Origin: Chrysoperla carnea
Lineage: Eukaryota > Arthropoda > Insecta > Neuroptera > Chrysopidae
Reading direction: 5' to 3'
Assembly (NCBI RefSeq): GCF_905475395.1
Contig: NC_058337.1
Coordinates: 112,586,368 to 112,650,367, forward strand
Length of the DNA stretch: 64,000 nt
Positions 38,692 to 51,189 of the stretch are shown piece after piece. The position numbers were made by a program, and so were the translations under genes. Numbering within the stretch: the first letter of the stretch is position 1; every line of letters begins with the position of its first letter. The notes below the pieces were generated by a model. That model had not been told where the DNA came from and did not search any database. It saw nothing but the letters and a program-made list of their open reading frames with translations.

Positions 38692-38733
38692 AATATGTAC
38701 TTAATTTCAAATCTTGTTTTTTATTTACTTGTT

Positions 38734-38739
38734 AATAAA
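38734..38739 (+). terminator. Polyadenylation signal of the DHRS7B-like gene
   Basis: AATAAA 43 bp after the stop codon at 38691, a normal distance for a compact insect 3' untranslated region. Confidence 0.7.
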
Positions 38740-41700
38740 AGTTTTTGATTTTCTAAATTTGAGCATATTTTCTCTTCTAAATTTCTGAATAATTCTTTCT
38801 ATATTTCCTCTTATCAGAATTATAAATTCGAATCCATGACAAAAATATCACTCAGTATAAAGCAAATCAAAAAGATCCAACCCAGTTTTAAATAACCTGA
38901 CGCGAAGACAAGAAAATGAAAAACTTGCGGTTTCTGCATGAAATTGTCTCAAAATGCTGGTTGAAAATGGTAAGAAAAAAATATGTTTTAAATTTTGTGA
39001 TTTTTTAAATTTTAATTGTACTAGCAAACGAGAAAGTCTCAAAGTTTCAAAGTTTAAAACGATAATTAAGGAAGTTCTATCTCTCATATACAAACCTTCT
39101 CACAATAATGAAAAATTTTATCGCCAGTTTTGACAAATATGCATTATTAAAATTTATTACTGAAAAAATCATACTCCCATATTTTAAAATATATATTTTT
39201 ATTGAAATTTTCTAAAAACAATCTTCAATCGAATTATACAAACCAATAATACGCTAACAATATATTTTTCATCAAACCTTTATATATAATTTACAATTTT
39301 TTTTTAAATAACAATAGTATTAGTACTTTCCTCTAATCGCCATTTTTTTTTCACTAATTTTTGCAAGGATATGGAAGATAAAATAGCTTTCCTATTTTTA
39401 AATTACTTGGCAAATATTACAAAATAAATTTACAACAATACAAATGACTTAACAAGTGTAAAATAATTACAAAAATAAATTTACTTTTCGATTTTGCCCC
39501 AGTTTTTTTTCCTAAATTTGTGCAAAGCTGTTGACATAATTTTGATTTCTAAACAGCTTTGAATCTTGAGTGCAGTGTTGTTGGTTGGTTGGCTTTGCTT
39601 AAAGGGTTTCACCACAATAATTTTTTGAAACGAAATATGAATATGCTCGTTCATTATTTTTTGAAAATATTTTGTGGATGTGGTTTCCATTTGCACCACA
39701 AATAATGTGGACTAAGAGCTGGCCGCAGTAAATCCTCCTATGATAACACTTAAATTCAATTTATTTTAAATTTATAGTTTTAATCGTCTTTAAAAAGGCA
39801 TAAGATTTTACAAATTCTGATAGTGGGGCCAAAGTCTAGGAAAGAAGCCACGTTCAGTGTGAATGTTCTAACCATTCTCCACGGTTTAAATCCAAAAATG
39901 TCAATATTTTAAGGATTGTCAAAAACTTTTCATTACAAATCCAAATTTAATTTTCTATTTTATTTTAATTTTATTCTGTCTCTCAAATGTCTTGAAAACT
40001 TTGAGATTTAGTGCGTACATTGTCATGAATTGAATTAGAACAAAATAAAAATTTTGTCTGGCATTTTTGTAAAGTCCGGTAAGAAAATTTGAAACTAAGA
40101 ACTTTGACCCACTTTTAGCCCATAAATATAAATCGCTGTGCGCTGCTTTAAGGACTTTTAAAAACTATAAAATCAAATATAAATTGAACTTGTGTTGGAA
40201 AATCGAAATGGTATAAGAGATAATTTGCTACGATCAGGTATCTTATAAATGTGAGTCACATGTGGTCACAACCCTAACTAGCTAAATTAAGTAACAGAAA
40301 AAATTAAATTCACGTTGAACGATTGAAACTAAGTGTGATGTTTTAAAGCAGTAGCCTTTATCTGATAAATAAAAATAAATGATTGTCCTAAATCAAGATT
40401 ATCTGTTGGTGTTTTTTTTTCATCTCTTTATAATAAAAATTAAAAAATATACAAAACTTAAATTTTAAACAGTCTTTTTTTTCAACACAAAATCAGTTTT
40501 TTTTCAACAATTTTATTTATCAGATGGTTTTTGTTTATAGTGGAATGTAGACTACGATTTTAAACTTACAATTATTGCTTCCATCTTACTTAAGTCTACT
40601 TCTACAGATTCCACTATCAATTTTAATATCCTAGATATATAACAAACGCTGAATTTTTTTTTAAGAAAGCATTACGTATAGACTTTTAAAAATCAAATCT
40701 TTCGTTAATTTCAATCAATTGTAACTATCGCAAGTTTTCGTCAAATTTGTGAGTAATATTTTTTTTCGAAATACTATTTTGTTTGAAGTATTTGTGTGTT
40801 TTTAATTCCTACGAGGGTTGAAAAAATAAAGTTTTTTTATTTATAAATTCAAAAACAGGAAGGAAGAATAAAAAGTTTAAAATAAAAATTGTAGAGCTTA
40901 TGATTTAACATATGAAAAGCGTTTGGACATTTTTAGATACTCTCAAAATCGAGAGAGTTAAAAGCCAGTCCGCTAAAGTAGATTTATCTGAAATATCAAA
41001 TAAAACAAAAAAATTATCCGACTGAAATTTTGCCATTATTTTCGAAAAATAGTTTAGTTTGAACTTATTTTTCTAGCTTTCAGCTTTTTTTTGTTGAAAA
41101 ATATGAAGAAATGCTCTAATATTGAACTTAGTTCGTTATTTCTATTTAAAAGATTAATTCCTTTTACGAATAAATCCACTGAATTACAAAGATTTGATTT
41201 TTAAATGAACATAATATTAAAAATAAAAGAAAATTGATTAAGTAATGCTATCTTAAAAAAGTTTTAAGTGAAAAATGAAACCAGAGATATAGAGAGTAGG
41301 AAAATTTTCTTGCTTCAACTACACATTTTTCCTTTCCATGCTTTTTCGTATTAAAATTATCTTACTTTAATAAATATTTCAATTATGTGAAATATTTTTC
41401 AAGGGCACTGATTCGAATTACGTCCATTTTATCACAAACAACTTAAACATTAGTTTAAAAAGAAATTATTCCTTTCTCTTTTCAATTAGTGAGGTAACAT
41501 GTTAATACTAGATCAATCAAAACTTACAAAAACAAAAAATAATCTGGAAAATTTTGGAACACAAAATTTTTTTTTTGTTGAAAGGCAGAGAAATTAAACC
41601 CGCTTGTTTTTTGAATTGCAATCCCATGCCAGGATCACATCCCAATATTTATGTAGCGAAAACTATCGAAGAGAAAAATATCGGTTCAGAACATAAAATA

Positions 41701-42605
41701 AACCCTGATTACATATTTTGCAAATACAAAAATTAGTTTTATGTTTACAATAGGGAATATTCATATATTTTTTTAAATATTTTTAATTCATTGTTTACAC
41801 CGTTATAACAAAGTAAAAAATATAAATACTGCTTAATAATGCTGTATTTAAGTGTAAAAAAATATTTAAAATACATTATAATTTTGAGATAGTTAAACGC
41901 AGTTTTTTGGCGCTCTCTGTTGATGACATATAAGTACGTGATCTGTCAATTTTTGACAGTTCAATGTATAATTTACACTTTAAAAAAATGAATTACAGAA
42001 TTTACACTCATTATTATTAAGTTTTCTAATAAAAAGCCGTAGAATAGTATAATTTAATGAAATACCATATAAAATGTAAGTAATTAATATCATACAGTAT
42101 GTCAACAAATTTGACAAGCCCGTACTTTGATGTCACGTCCGTATAAAAATTTGAATTTCCGTTTTAGAAATTTTTAAATGCCCTCACTGAATTTGTACTT
42201 TTATTGATTAATTTTAAGTAATTAAAAAGATATTAATTACTAAAATAATAGTTTAGTTGAAATGCCCAGTCATTAAAGTTACGGAAGAAAAATATTTGAA
42301 CCAAATTTAAATTTCATGAATATTCCCTATTCGTTTTGAACATATTTGTTCCTTAAATATTTTCTGTAAAATAATAAATGATCGTACTCCTCTCGTTGAT
42401 TTTTGTTTTTGGAAGTTTTAACTGCTCTGTGCATTCAAATTGAGAATTTTCCAATTTAAATAGTTATTCGTTCAAATGCCTTTTTGTGTCTACTCTCTAG
42501 ACTTCTAGAATGATATACGTGAAATGGTATAATAAACTATTGAAAATAATTCAAACTAAAGAATATTTTACATACATAAAATGAATATGTAAAATATTCA
42601 ATATT
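38740..42605. other. Intergenic region between two convergent genes
   Basis: About 3.9 kb between the 3' ends of DHRS7B (+) and TMEM11 (-). No exon, RNA gene or bounded transposon was recognised. The open frames at 38848-39093, 39481-39699 and 41554-41736 have no recognisable motif. Confidence 0.45.
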
Positions 42606-42611
42606 TTTATT
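42606..42611 (-). terminator. Polyadenylation signal of TMEM11
   Basis: On the minus strand this is AATAAA, 37 bp beyond the TMEM11 stop codon (42649-42651). Confidence 0.65.
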
Positions 42612-42648
42612 GCACTTAGCAAAATTGATGTAATTTATATGCACGAGA

Positions 42649-44762
42649 TCATTTTAATATTTTATATAATCGCCATGCACAAAATGCAATCGTTGTTAGC
42701 GTTACGCCACAATGTAAATACAGTCTTTTTGTTTGATTCTTTCGTACAATAACAATTGGTGTATTCGCTGTTAACATTGTTAATATTGGCATACGTGCTA
42801 ATGTACGTGAATCGGTTTCTACTTGATAATTAACACATGGATCAAATTGCCATCCGATTGTATATAAACTTGTACATATTGTTGATAGTGCTCCAAGTGG
42901 TATATAAATTGCTGGTATTTCTTGCCATATTAATCCTATGAACCAACAAAAATTAGCATATTAACAATACAAGTGAATATTCATGTAGGTCAAGAAGGTT
43001 ATACAGAATGACAAATGTTCAATTCGAAAAAGTGTTTCGAACAAAAAATTGTTAGTATTTTTATGAGAAATAGTCGAGGAAATAAGGTGATTTGATCCAG
43101 GAAATAACTTCGCGATAATAGATTTTAATGGGAGCCGGTGGAAAATGTTTGTTTGAGTGTACTCTACAAAATCAAAATCATTTTTAGGAACTCATTTTAA
43201 ATGGTATTGGAGTTTGAGATAGACTAGTTTTTAACCGACTTCAAACCAAAAAAAGGAGGTTCTCAATTCGACTGTATTTTTTTTTGTTAATGTTTGTTAC
43301 CTCGGAACTTTTGACTGAGTGAATTAATCTATTTCTGACAACGAAATCCATGAAAAAACCATAAAAGTCTTAAATTTGAATTAAGTATGCACGATAAGAG
43401 GACGAATAACTCAATATCACGCCAACCGATTACGATGATTCTTTTTTAGTGACAAATTAGTTAGTGTACATGTGAGATTCACTAAAAATCACACAATAAA
43501 AAAAAACTTTTAACAAAACAAAAATTGACTTCAAAAGAAAAACTTTTTCATAACAAATTAATATGCACTAAAAAGTAAAAAAATAACGACAATATAATGC
43601 AGTTAAAATTTTTGTTATTTTTGGAGTCGGTGTCAGCCAAGCTAATGTAGCATAGTGTTCCTTCAGAGTTGTTTCCTTGGCTGACACCGACTCCAAAAAT
43701 AACAAAAATTTTAACTGCATTATATTGTCGTTATTTTTTTACTTTTTAGTGCATATTAATTTGTTTTGGAAAAGTTTTTCTTTTGAAGTCGGTTTTTTTT
43801 TTGTTAAAAGTTTTGATTTATTAGTTCTTCCTTTCCTAGGGTGAGATCAGTATTTTCTTTGTATTAATTAAAAAGAAATTATTTTCACTATCTTCAAGTT
43901 GTTAAGCCTCGTGCTTATGTCCTCTTTTGTTTGAGACATTGCAGTTCAGCTCTACATGCCTTTTGTATTTCTATTATTTTTGACATCTAATAAACCTTTC
44001 TGTTTAAAAGCACACCCCTGTCAAAAGTTCCCCAATGTGAAACGAATTCAAAATAGAAAATCACACGATTTTGTGTAAAAAAAAACGTGTAACGTTTCAA
44101 ATACTTGCATCCAGAATTACTTTAATAAAATGGTAGAGCTCTTTACATTGTAAGCTCTAAATGTTACGGTTGGTTCTTAGTCTATAATAGTTTGTAGCCT
44201 ACGAGTCCATGTTTAAGATAAGGATATAATAAATTTATGAACGTTTAGTGAAAAACAGTTGAAAATTTTAACCAACGGAACCAACACCCAAAATTTCATT
44301 CTGGTATTACTTAGAGAATAAAATTACCTGTAAATATTGAACTTAATCCTGAAACAACGGCAGTTTTATGTAGACAATTTCCTACTGTTATCCAACGAGC
44401 AGTTTCATCTCCTAATTTCATTGGTTCTATAATAATTGCCATACAATTTGCATCTAGCGCTCTTTCTAACTCCATTTCAAAAGTTTCTTGAGCATTGTCA
44501 CTATCGTATACTTCCCTAATTAAAGCTACATTAGACGGATGTAATTCAGCCCTAAAAATAAATGTTTAATCATTTTCTGATGATTGCATATCATTTATTG
44601 GTGAAGGTTTTATGTAAATTTCTTAAATGTTAAGGTTAGAGACAATGACTTATTATTTTACATTTTATACATTCATATTCGAATGATATAAAATGATAAC
44701 AAATTATAAGATTATATATTTATAAAATGAATAAATATTTACCTATCACCGGCACCGTCCAT
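42649..44762 (-). CDS. TMEM11: TMEM11 / PMI mitochondrial inner-membrane protein, complete
   Basis: Three coding exons on the minus strand: 44762-44743 (ATG plus 20 bp), 44551-44328 and 42935-42649, joined with correct phases and GT-AG introns into 176 residues (human TMEM11 is 192). The strongest match is LGDETARWITVGNCLHKTAV (about residues 53-72), a near-identical block in TMEM11. It is followed by hydrophobic segments at about 72-84 and 89-109, the conserved GWQFDPC (109-115) with NYQVE, and a last hydrophobic stretch near 155-170. TMEM11 (PMI in flies) sits in the mitochondrial inner membrane, shapes cristae and interacts with the MICOS complex. The tiny first exon encodes only MDGAGD plus part of Arg. 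Intron 2 holds a foldback repeat (43503-43814). Identification is firm. Confidence 0.95.
43234..43814. mobile_element. Foldback element in TMEM11 intron 2
   Basis: Left end near 43234 reads AACCGACTTCAAACC followed by AAAGGAGGTTCTCAATTCG, wording I have seen in widespread insect repeats. The right part contains the inverse TTTGAAGTCGGTT. Inside, arms 43503-43641 and 43676-43814 are near-complementary (about 139 bp each) around a 34-bp loop, with GGAGTCGGTGTCAGCCAAG at the inner end. No transposase. Ends and target duplication are not resolved, and the superfamily is not assigned. Confidence 0.65.
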
Positions 44763-45919
44763 TTTTATTTTCTATGTTATTCGAATTTTTAATAACTTGA
44801 GGTAGAATAGAAATCCAACTTTTGGACTTCTACCGTACCTTTCCTATTTACTTCAGATGCTTACTGAATTATCGATTGTTCACTCGTCATTTCCATTTAA
44901 TTGGGAAAGAACTACATTATTTGGTTTGAAGCTTCACTAAATTTAAATCACAGAGACTTTTTGCTCATCCCAAAGAGAACAGATAGAGTTAATTTTGAAT
45001 TATATATTTTTCAATATTAGACAAGATTTTTATACATCTATATATATATTTACACAATATGATTTTGAATCCTTTTGGATTGATTGTTAAATTTTTCCAT
45101 ACTAAGAACCTGTTATTCGATGAACTTCAAATTCTGCCTATGGGCTCATAATTCAGGAGCGCATTCATCCTAAAGGTTCGTTCAGACCTAGGATTACAGA
45201 TGCGATTTTACCAATAAAATATATATTTTACTTAATTTATGAATAAACTACTGGTAAATTACCGGACAAGTAACCAAATAAGTATTTCATGCCATCTAGT
45301 ATATCTACAACATATTACCGGACCTATTAAGCATGACGCGGGATATATAAATATTAAATGAAATTTTGTATTCCTTATTCTAGTTCAAAAGTGAATTGAA
45401 TATAAATAATATCAAGAATCACTTGTAAGTTAAAAGGTTCACTTTAATAAAAAAAATACTCTAAGTTATAAAAATAATTGATTAATTATCATTCAAAAAT
45501 TTATTTTACTGGTTGATTAACCGAATAACTTACCGGTAAATAACCAGATAATTGTCCTCTCGAATCACTACCCAGGATTAAATACAATTAATCGAGCTTA
45601 GAGTAAAGCCTAGCTTTTTTTTTCTGCGATAACTCACCAGAAACTACCTGCACGAAATAATGATTTTTGAGACAAAAACTGTGGCCCAGTCACACACTTG
45701 TGTGTGCTCTCAAGCGCTCACTGGTAAGGGTAATAAGGATTACATTAAAAAACATAGGTATATGCATATTTAATTAACAATAAATATATTTATCAAATCA
45801 TATTTTACATTAGCCAAGTTCGATAGCCATAGGTCATTTGAGATAAATCAACATTTTAAAAAATAAAATAATATTTTTATCCAGCCTTAAAGTAAAATTT
45901 AATAAAAGTTTGCTGCATT
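44763..45919. other. Intergenic stretch between TMEM11 and the ACP gene
   Basis: It contains TMEM11's promoter and 5' untranslated region (near 44763-44900) and the ACP 3' untranslated region (below 45920). ACCGG-bearing words recur at about 45200-45560 (TTACCGGACAAGTAACCA, TTACCGGTAAATAACCAG), a weak repeat. No additional exon recognised. Confidence 0.4.
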
Positions 45920-46526
45920 TTATCGATGCGATGGAAAAATTTGCGAGAGACTATTATCCGTGTCAATTTTCGATTCGCATGCAATCCACTGTTTGAGCTC
46001 ACTCTGTAAAACAAATATTTTTATAAAAAGTGATGCATAAGAGGATATGGTAATAAACAGGGCACCAAATTGTTGACACTTTAAAAGAAAGAAAACATAA
46101 AACTATAACTCTAAATTACATGCATAAAAGAGTAACTTTAACGTGAACTTTTTGAGAGGGTAAATGAAAGATGGAAAAAATACAATTTTTTTCGAAATTA
46201 TCCAAAAATTTCATAATATTTTTTATCAGTTTGTTAGTTTGGCTTTTAATTCGCAAAAGTATTCGATTTTTTTATAATGCAGAACGAATTAAATTTTCTT
46301 TTAAATATCACAAAATTTTAATACTTACAATTAGCAAATGACATGTAGCCAATAAAGATTTTGAATTAATTCCACAATCGCCACCCGTGGATGGAAAATC
46401 CGGTGCATTGAATCGTTTACCAGCCCAATCTCTTGTAAATGTAACTTGCGTATTTGCTTTTGGTAAGAGTATCATTAGCACTACCGTTGATATGAGAATG
46501 CTGACAACGAGACTTCTTTTATTCAT
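45920..46526 (-). CDS. ACP: ACP (adipokinetic hormone/corazonin-related peptide) precursor
   Basis: Two coding exons on the minus strand: 46526-46329 (66 codons) and 46003-45920 (27 codons and stop), joined in phase 0 into a 93-residue prepropeptide. Residues 1-26 are a signal peptide (MNKRS, then a Val/Leu/Ile core). Cleavage before Gln27 gives QVTFTRDWA, followed by the amidation and dibasic signal GKR (36-38). The predicted hormone is pGlu-VTFTRDWA-amide. The remaining 55 residues form the associated peptide with Cys51, Cys62 and Cys75. ACP signals through its own GnRH-family receptor in the insect nervous system. Best-known ACPs read QVTFSRDWN plus Ala or Pro, so this one has Thr for Ser5 and appears to lack the Asn. 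An acceptor (TTTTTTTCTAG) ends 6 bp upstream of the ATG, so a non-coding exon lies further up. Confidence 0.88.
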
Positions 46527-46532
46527 TGTTCT

Positions 46533-49500
46533 AGAAAAAAACAAAAAAAAAATTAACAAATTTAATTTGATGCAAATCTATAGAGAAAGAACAGAACAAA
46601 AGACAAGTAAACACGAATTTTTATTGTATATTTTTTTACAAGAAATCGTTAATTTTTCGTAACAATTAATGTAATTGTCACTTTATTATGTAAAAAGTGC
46701 ACCACATAAGAAGTTCAACAAATATCCGGTCTAGCGCTGTAATCATATCTTAATGTCCAGTTCATTCTCTATGGTTAAAATTGTATGATCCATACAATTT
46801 TTTATTCATATCCTTTACAACAATTGAACAAACAGTTGTGGTGAGAGTCTTTCTTGCTCAAAGTAATATGATTATTTTTCGATTCGAACAAATCCCTTTT
46901 ATAGGAAATATCGGACGTTTGAATAATATACTGCTCTGCGTCTTCCTATAATTCCAAAGGGAGTAAACTATGTATATGTGTGTATGTATATTGGATTATT
47001 TTCTCTGTAAATATGCATTGAATATTTATTTTGAAATATTCTAAAATAAAAATATGAAATATATAAATAAAAAAAAGTTCTTTGATTTTTTTTTAAATAA
47101 AATATTTTTATATGATACCTAATCTTTCGTGGGTATGTTTTACAGTGCGTTAGAAAAATTTCACAAAAATATCGAAAAATCATTGCTATGTCCGAGTTAA
47201 CTTAAAGATTCGTTGGAATCTTGTAAAAATATAAACCCAAGAACTTTCGAGTCTTCAAACAGTTACAAAATATCCTTGTAACGATGGAATATATTAATTT
47301 AGGAAGAATCTGTTTTGATTGTAATCATGAAATAATATGAATGCAACCATTCAAGGAAAGACCGAAGTAACCAATAAATTCAGCTATTTCTAACTTTGTT
47401 GATACGTTTTCTTCCGTATAAAAAGTAAAACCTGTATTGTGTTTCAATTAGTTAGCCCACTCAAATCCGAGAAAAATCAAATACATGTTTCCTTTTTATG
47501 AAATGATATAGGCAATATGTATTACAGCCTTGTAAGCTTTCAGCATAAAACCAGACTTTAATGGCAATATGAGGATTTTTGTCGAATATTAATTACTCAA
47601 TAGGCAACTTTGTATAAAGTTACAGTAGACTAATTAAAGCAGGGTTTTAGTATTTTTAGGGTACTTTAAATTTTTTGAACGCATTGTATTATATTCTTCA
47701 CTTACCATGTAAATATGGATGTTTACCTAATAATATGAATATTCAGTTATAAATAATCATATTTTGATTTTATGTAGGGGGTGATTATTAAAAGTGCATT
47801 ATCAAAATCATTTGATAATGGACTATCACGAGTCAAGTTCACCGAAAATTAAGGAAATTTATGTAGTTGCACCGAGTGATTATTAATAGCAGCATTTCGA
47901 ATTTTCACAGACATTGCCAAAAAGTCTGAGAGAAACTCTTGCGTCCCTCAGTAACCATAATATACCCCTTCTAACAAGGTGCAAATATTGCAACAATTTT
48001 TACAAAACACGATTGACATTATTTCAGAGCAGGAATTATAAAAAATAATTAAACACTTTTTATGGGCTTTATAAATACCATTTAATCATCTGAGACTCTC
48101 AAGAACAGAAATTGTAGAAATTCTAATCCAGTGGAATGAAACAAAATATCATTCTCCTCTTGGCCAATAAATCTTCTTCCAATGTGCTTTGGAATTCAGC
48201 TCAAAACCTTTTTTTAATTGAACTCAGATGAGAATCACTTTGTGTAGCTATATAATTTTTATGTAAAATAAAATAATTTTTATTTTAAAAATAATTTATT
48301 TCAATTTAAAAATAAATTTATACCTATAAAAAGTAAATATTAATTGAACATTTATGAAAATATAGATGTATAAAATATTTTTTATTTAAAGGATAACACA
48401 CACAGAGGTAAAAAATGTATCACTTTTTTAATTTCTCTATAATAAGTAAGATAGGTATACTTCGGGATAATTTTGAAGATAAATAATCTTCACAGTCGAG
48501 CGAAATATAAAATTGAAAAGGGAAAAGCAGATAAAAAGACAGGACGGCGAGGAGGGTTAAATGGTAAGCAAAAGATATTAAAGTAGTTGCTCCGCAATTG
48601 CAATATGGACATTGCAATATGAAAAATTTAGACGATAGCTTGTGGGTGAAACAGAAATAACTATAGTAGTATTGTAAATAACTGATCACACACTGAAAAT
48701 TGTGTGTATGAAGCCTATGCTGGTACAGTATTAGACAAAATTATACCTCATTTCACTACAAGCTCATATACTCTTACCGCGCATACATTCCAAAACTTTT
48801 TGACAATATTGAAGCGAAGCAACATCCATTAACCTATATTTATTTTTTTAAATGTCGAAATTCCTGATTTCATTTGTTCTTTGAAGAGAAGTAGTCGAAG
48901 GTTTCCTTTCATAGAGTTTTATTTTAGAACTTGCGATATTCTCTGAATTACTGCAGTATATAATAATATAATACCCCCAATGTAATGACTCGATTTCTTT
49001 GCCCGCGAGTATATATTTATTTGAACTATAAAATAATATTTACAGGAGATACAAAATACCTCTTGGGATAATAAAGGTCGTACTGTTATGTGCTAATCGA
49101 AAAACATATGTTACACACTTATGTGTGGAAAAAATTAAAATGCATATGGTATAGCTCTTCAAAGAGTGGATGTATCAAAAAGTTACTGTAAGCCTATAAC
49201 CACGCATTTTAAGGCCACGATTTTAAGTTGAAACGATTAACGCATAGCAAGCAAATTATGCCAATTAAGTAGCTTTCACAAATTTCATGATAGGTCGACG
49301 AAGGCTAAATATTATAAAAATCACCTTCGAAAATTACCGCTATGACCTAACGCCGGAATGAAAAGAGGGTTAAATAAAATAATTAAAAAGATTTTTCAAA
49401 AACATTGTCAAGATGCTATTTAAGGATAATTTTAATCTAAATCTTAAGTTAAAAATCATTCGTAATCATTGAACACATTAAACATGGGTAATGTTCATTT

Positions 49501-51166
49501 AAGCGTTAAATTTTATTTGACATTATGAAAAATAAATGAAAAAAGTTTTTTAAGTAATGCAATAATACTCATTTTTAATTTAAAGTGAAATGGAAAATTT
49601 AAAAAATACATGATCAGTTTGCGGTGTTCCAAAGGTCAAGTTCGCTAAGGAAAATATATTTAGCCGATAAATACAATATATTACGTAGTGATGAAATATA
49701 ATTTATGGTTTTTTATTTCTGATAAGCTCAAAAACATTCCACATGATTTTTGAAATTGTGATTACGATTCATGCTTAACGATTTTCTAGCCTGGAATATA
49801 TTGTCGTATGACTTCAAAAATATCACGGCCATAAGTATTCTTATGGAAAGGATTACTTTTTTTAAGTTTTGAAAAAAATGACCATAATTTAGTAGGATTA
49901 CATACTTGATTTATAAAAATTGTATAAAATTTGGATGTGATAGGTCAAAATTAAATTTTTTGAATTCTGATGACGTCATAAAGTTAAAAAATTTGATTTT
50001 TTTGATAACATAGGCAAATTTGATCCGATCTTATTGGAATTTTTTTTGAAACCCACTAATTTTGGATCATTCTTTTCAGTTATTATGGCAGTTTTTCGCT
50101 AGCTATCATTTATATGCTTAATTCCGAGACCAGGACTCCACATTCTTGAAATCTGTTACAGCTAAGTTAATTTTGATCACAAATTTGAAAAGTATGACCC
50201 AAATTTAGTAGAATTACATACTTGGTTTATCAAAATTGGATAAAATTTGGATGATAGATCAAAATTAAATTTTTATGATTTTGATGACGTCATTAAGTTA
50301 AAAAATTCGATTTTTTCAATAACACAGGCAAATTTGATCCGATCTTATAGGAATTTTTTTTGAAACCCACTATTTTTGGGTCATTCTTTTCAGTTGTTAT
50401 GGCAGTTTTTCGCTAGCTATCACTTATATGCTTAATTCCGAGACCAGAACTCCACATTCTTGAAATTTATTAGAGCTAAGTTAATTTTGATCACAAATTT
50501 GAAAAGTATCACCCAATTTTAGTGGGGTTACATACTTGGTTTATTAAAATTGCCAATATGATACTTTTTGATACCTTTTAATGAATAGCGAATATATTAA
50601 TAATCACTACAATTTTAATTCAATTTTGTATTACTCTGTACTTTATTTATTATCAACAAAATTACGAATTTGAAGATTAATCAGTTCCTCATGCAAAATA
50701 CCCCAGTATTATTTTTTAGAGTAATGGGTTCCTTAAAAATATGTTTTGCTCGGAAACGTAGAGAGAAATCAATACTTTAATTTGATACGCTACTCTAAAA
50801 TAGTTTATCAATTAAATGTACAGTAAAACGACATGATTATGGCGACTCTTCCCAATTTTGCCTTTATTCTTATGTTGAATACTATCACTATACAAATTTT
50901 CATCAAAATCGTTAGAGCATATTCCGATGTATATAAGGCGCAACCTAAATAATTGCCAACGGCGCTATGTAGCCTCGTTACGGCCCTGCACATATAAGCC
51001 TGCCTAGTGGATGATAATTATTCTGGGCCTATAACCACTTTCATTTTGTATTTGATAAACAAATGAATTTCCAATGAGATGTAAGGTAACTACGGTAAGG
51101 TACAAAATAATTTGAACCACAAAATTATTGATTTCATTTAAAAAAATATATATTATCTTTATAAAA
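46533..51166. other. Intergenic stretch between ACP and the SLC5 transporter
   Basis: About 4.6 kb upstream of ACP and downstream of the transporter. It should hold the ACP 5' exon and promoter, which I could not pinpoint. It contains the 314-bp tandem repeat described separately. The open frames at 46968-47183, 48420-48689 and 50808-50993 show no motif. A local direct repeat TTGCAATATGGACATTGCAA lies near 48596. Confidence 0.4.
49872..50552. repeat. 314-bp tandem repeat, just over two copies
   Basis: Unit 1 (about 49872-50185), unit 2 (about 50186-50499) and a partial third to about 50552. Matched landmarks are exactly 314 bp apart: TGACGTCAT at 49971 and 50285, and GATCACAAATTTGAAAAGTAT at 50175 and 50489. 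Units are highly similar with scattered substitutions. Each carries GCAAATTTGATCCGATCTTA and TTTTTCGCTAGCTATCA. No open frame. It resembles a small piece of a satellite, or the internal repeat of a larger element. Confidence 0.8.
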
Positions 51167-51172
51167 TTTATT
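51167..51172 (-). terminator. Candidate polyadenylation signal of the SLC5 gene
   Basis: On the minus strand this is AATAAA, 17 bp beyond the stop codon at 51190-51192. It is very close to the stop, so a more distal signal may also be used. Confidence 0.45.
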
Positions 51173-51189
51173 TTAAAACATAAAAAATA

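Noticed and set aside
46387..46662. 91-codon plus-strand open frame
   Set aside because: It is antisense to the first ACP exon, whose signal peptide, hormone and GKR site establish the minus strand as coding.
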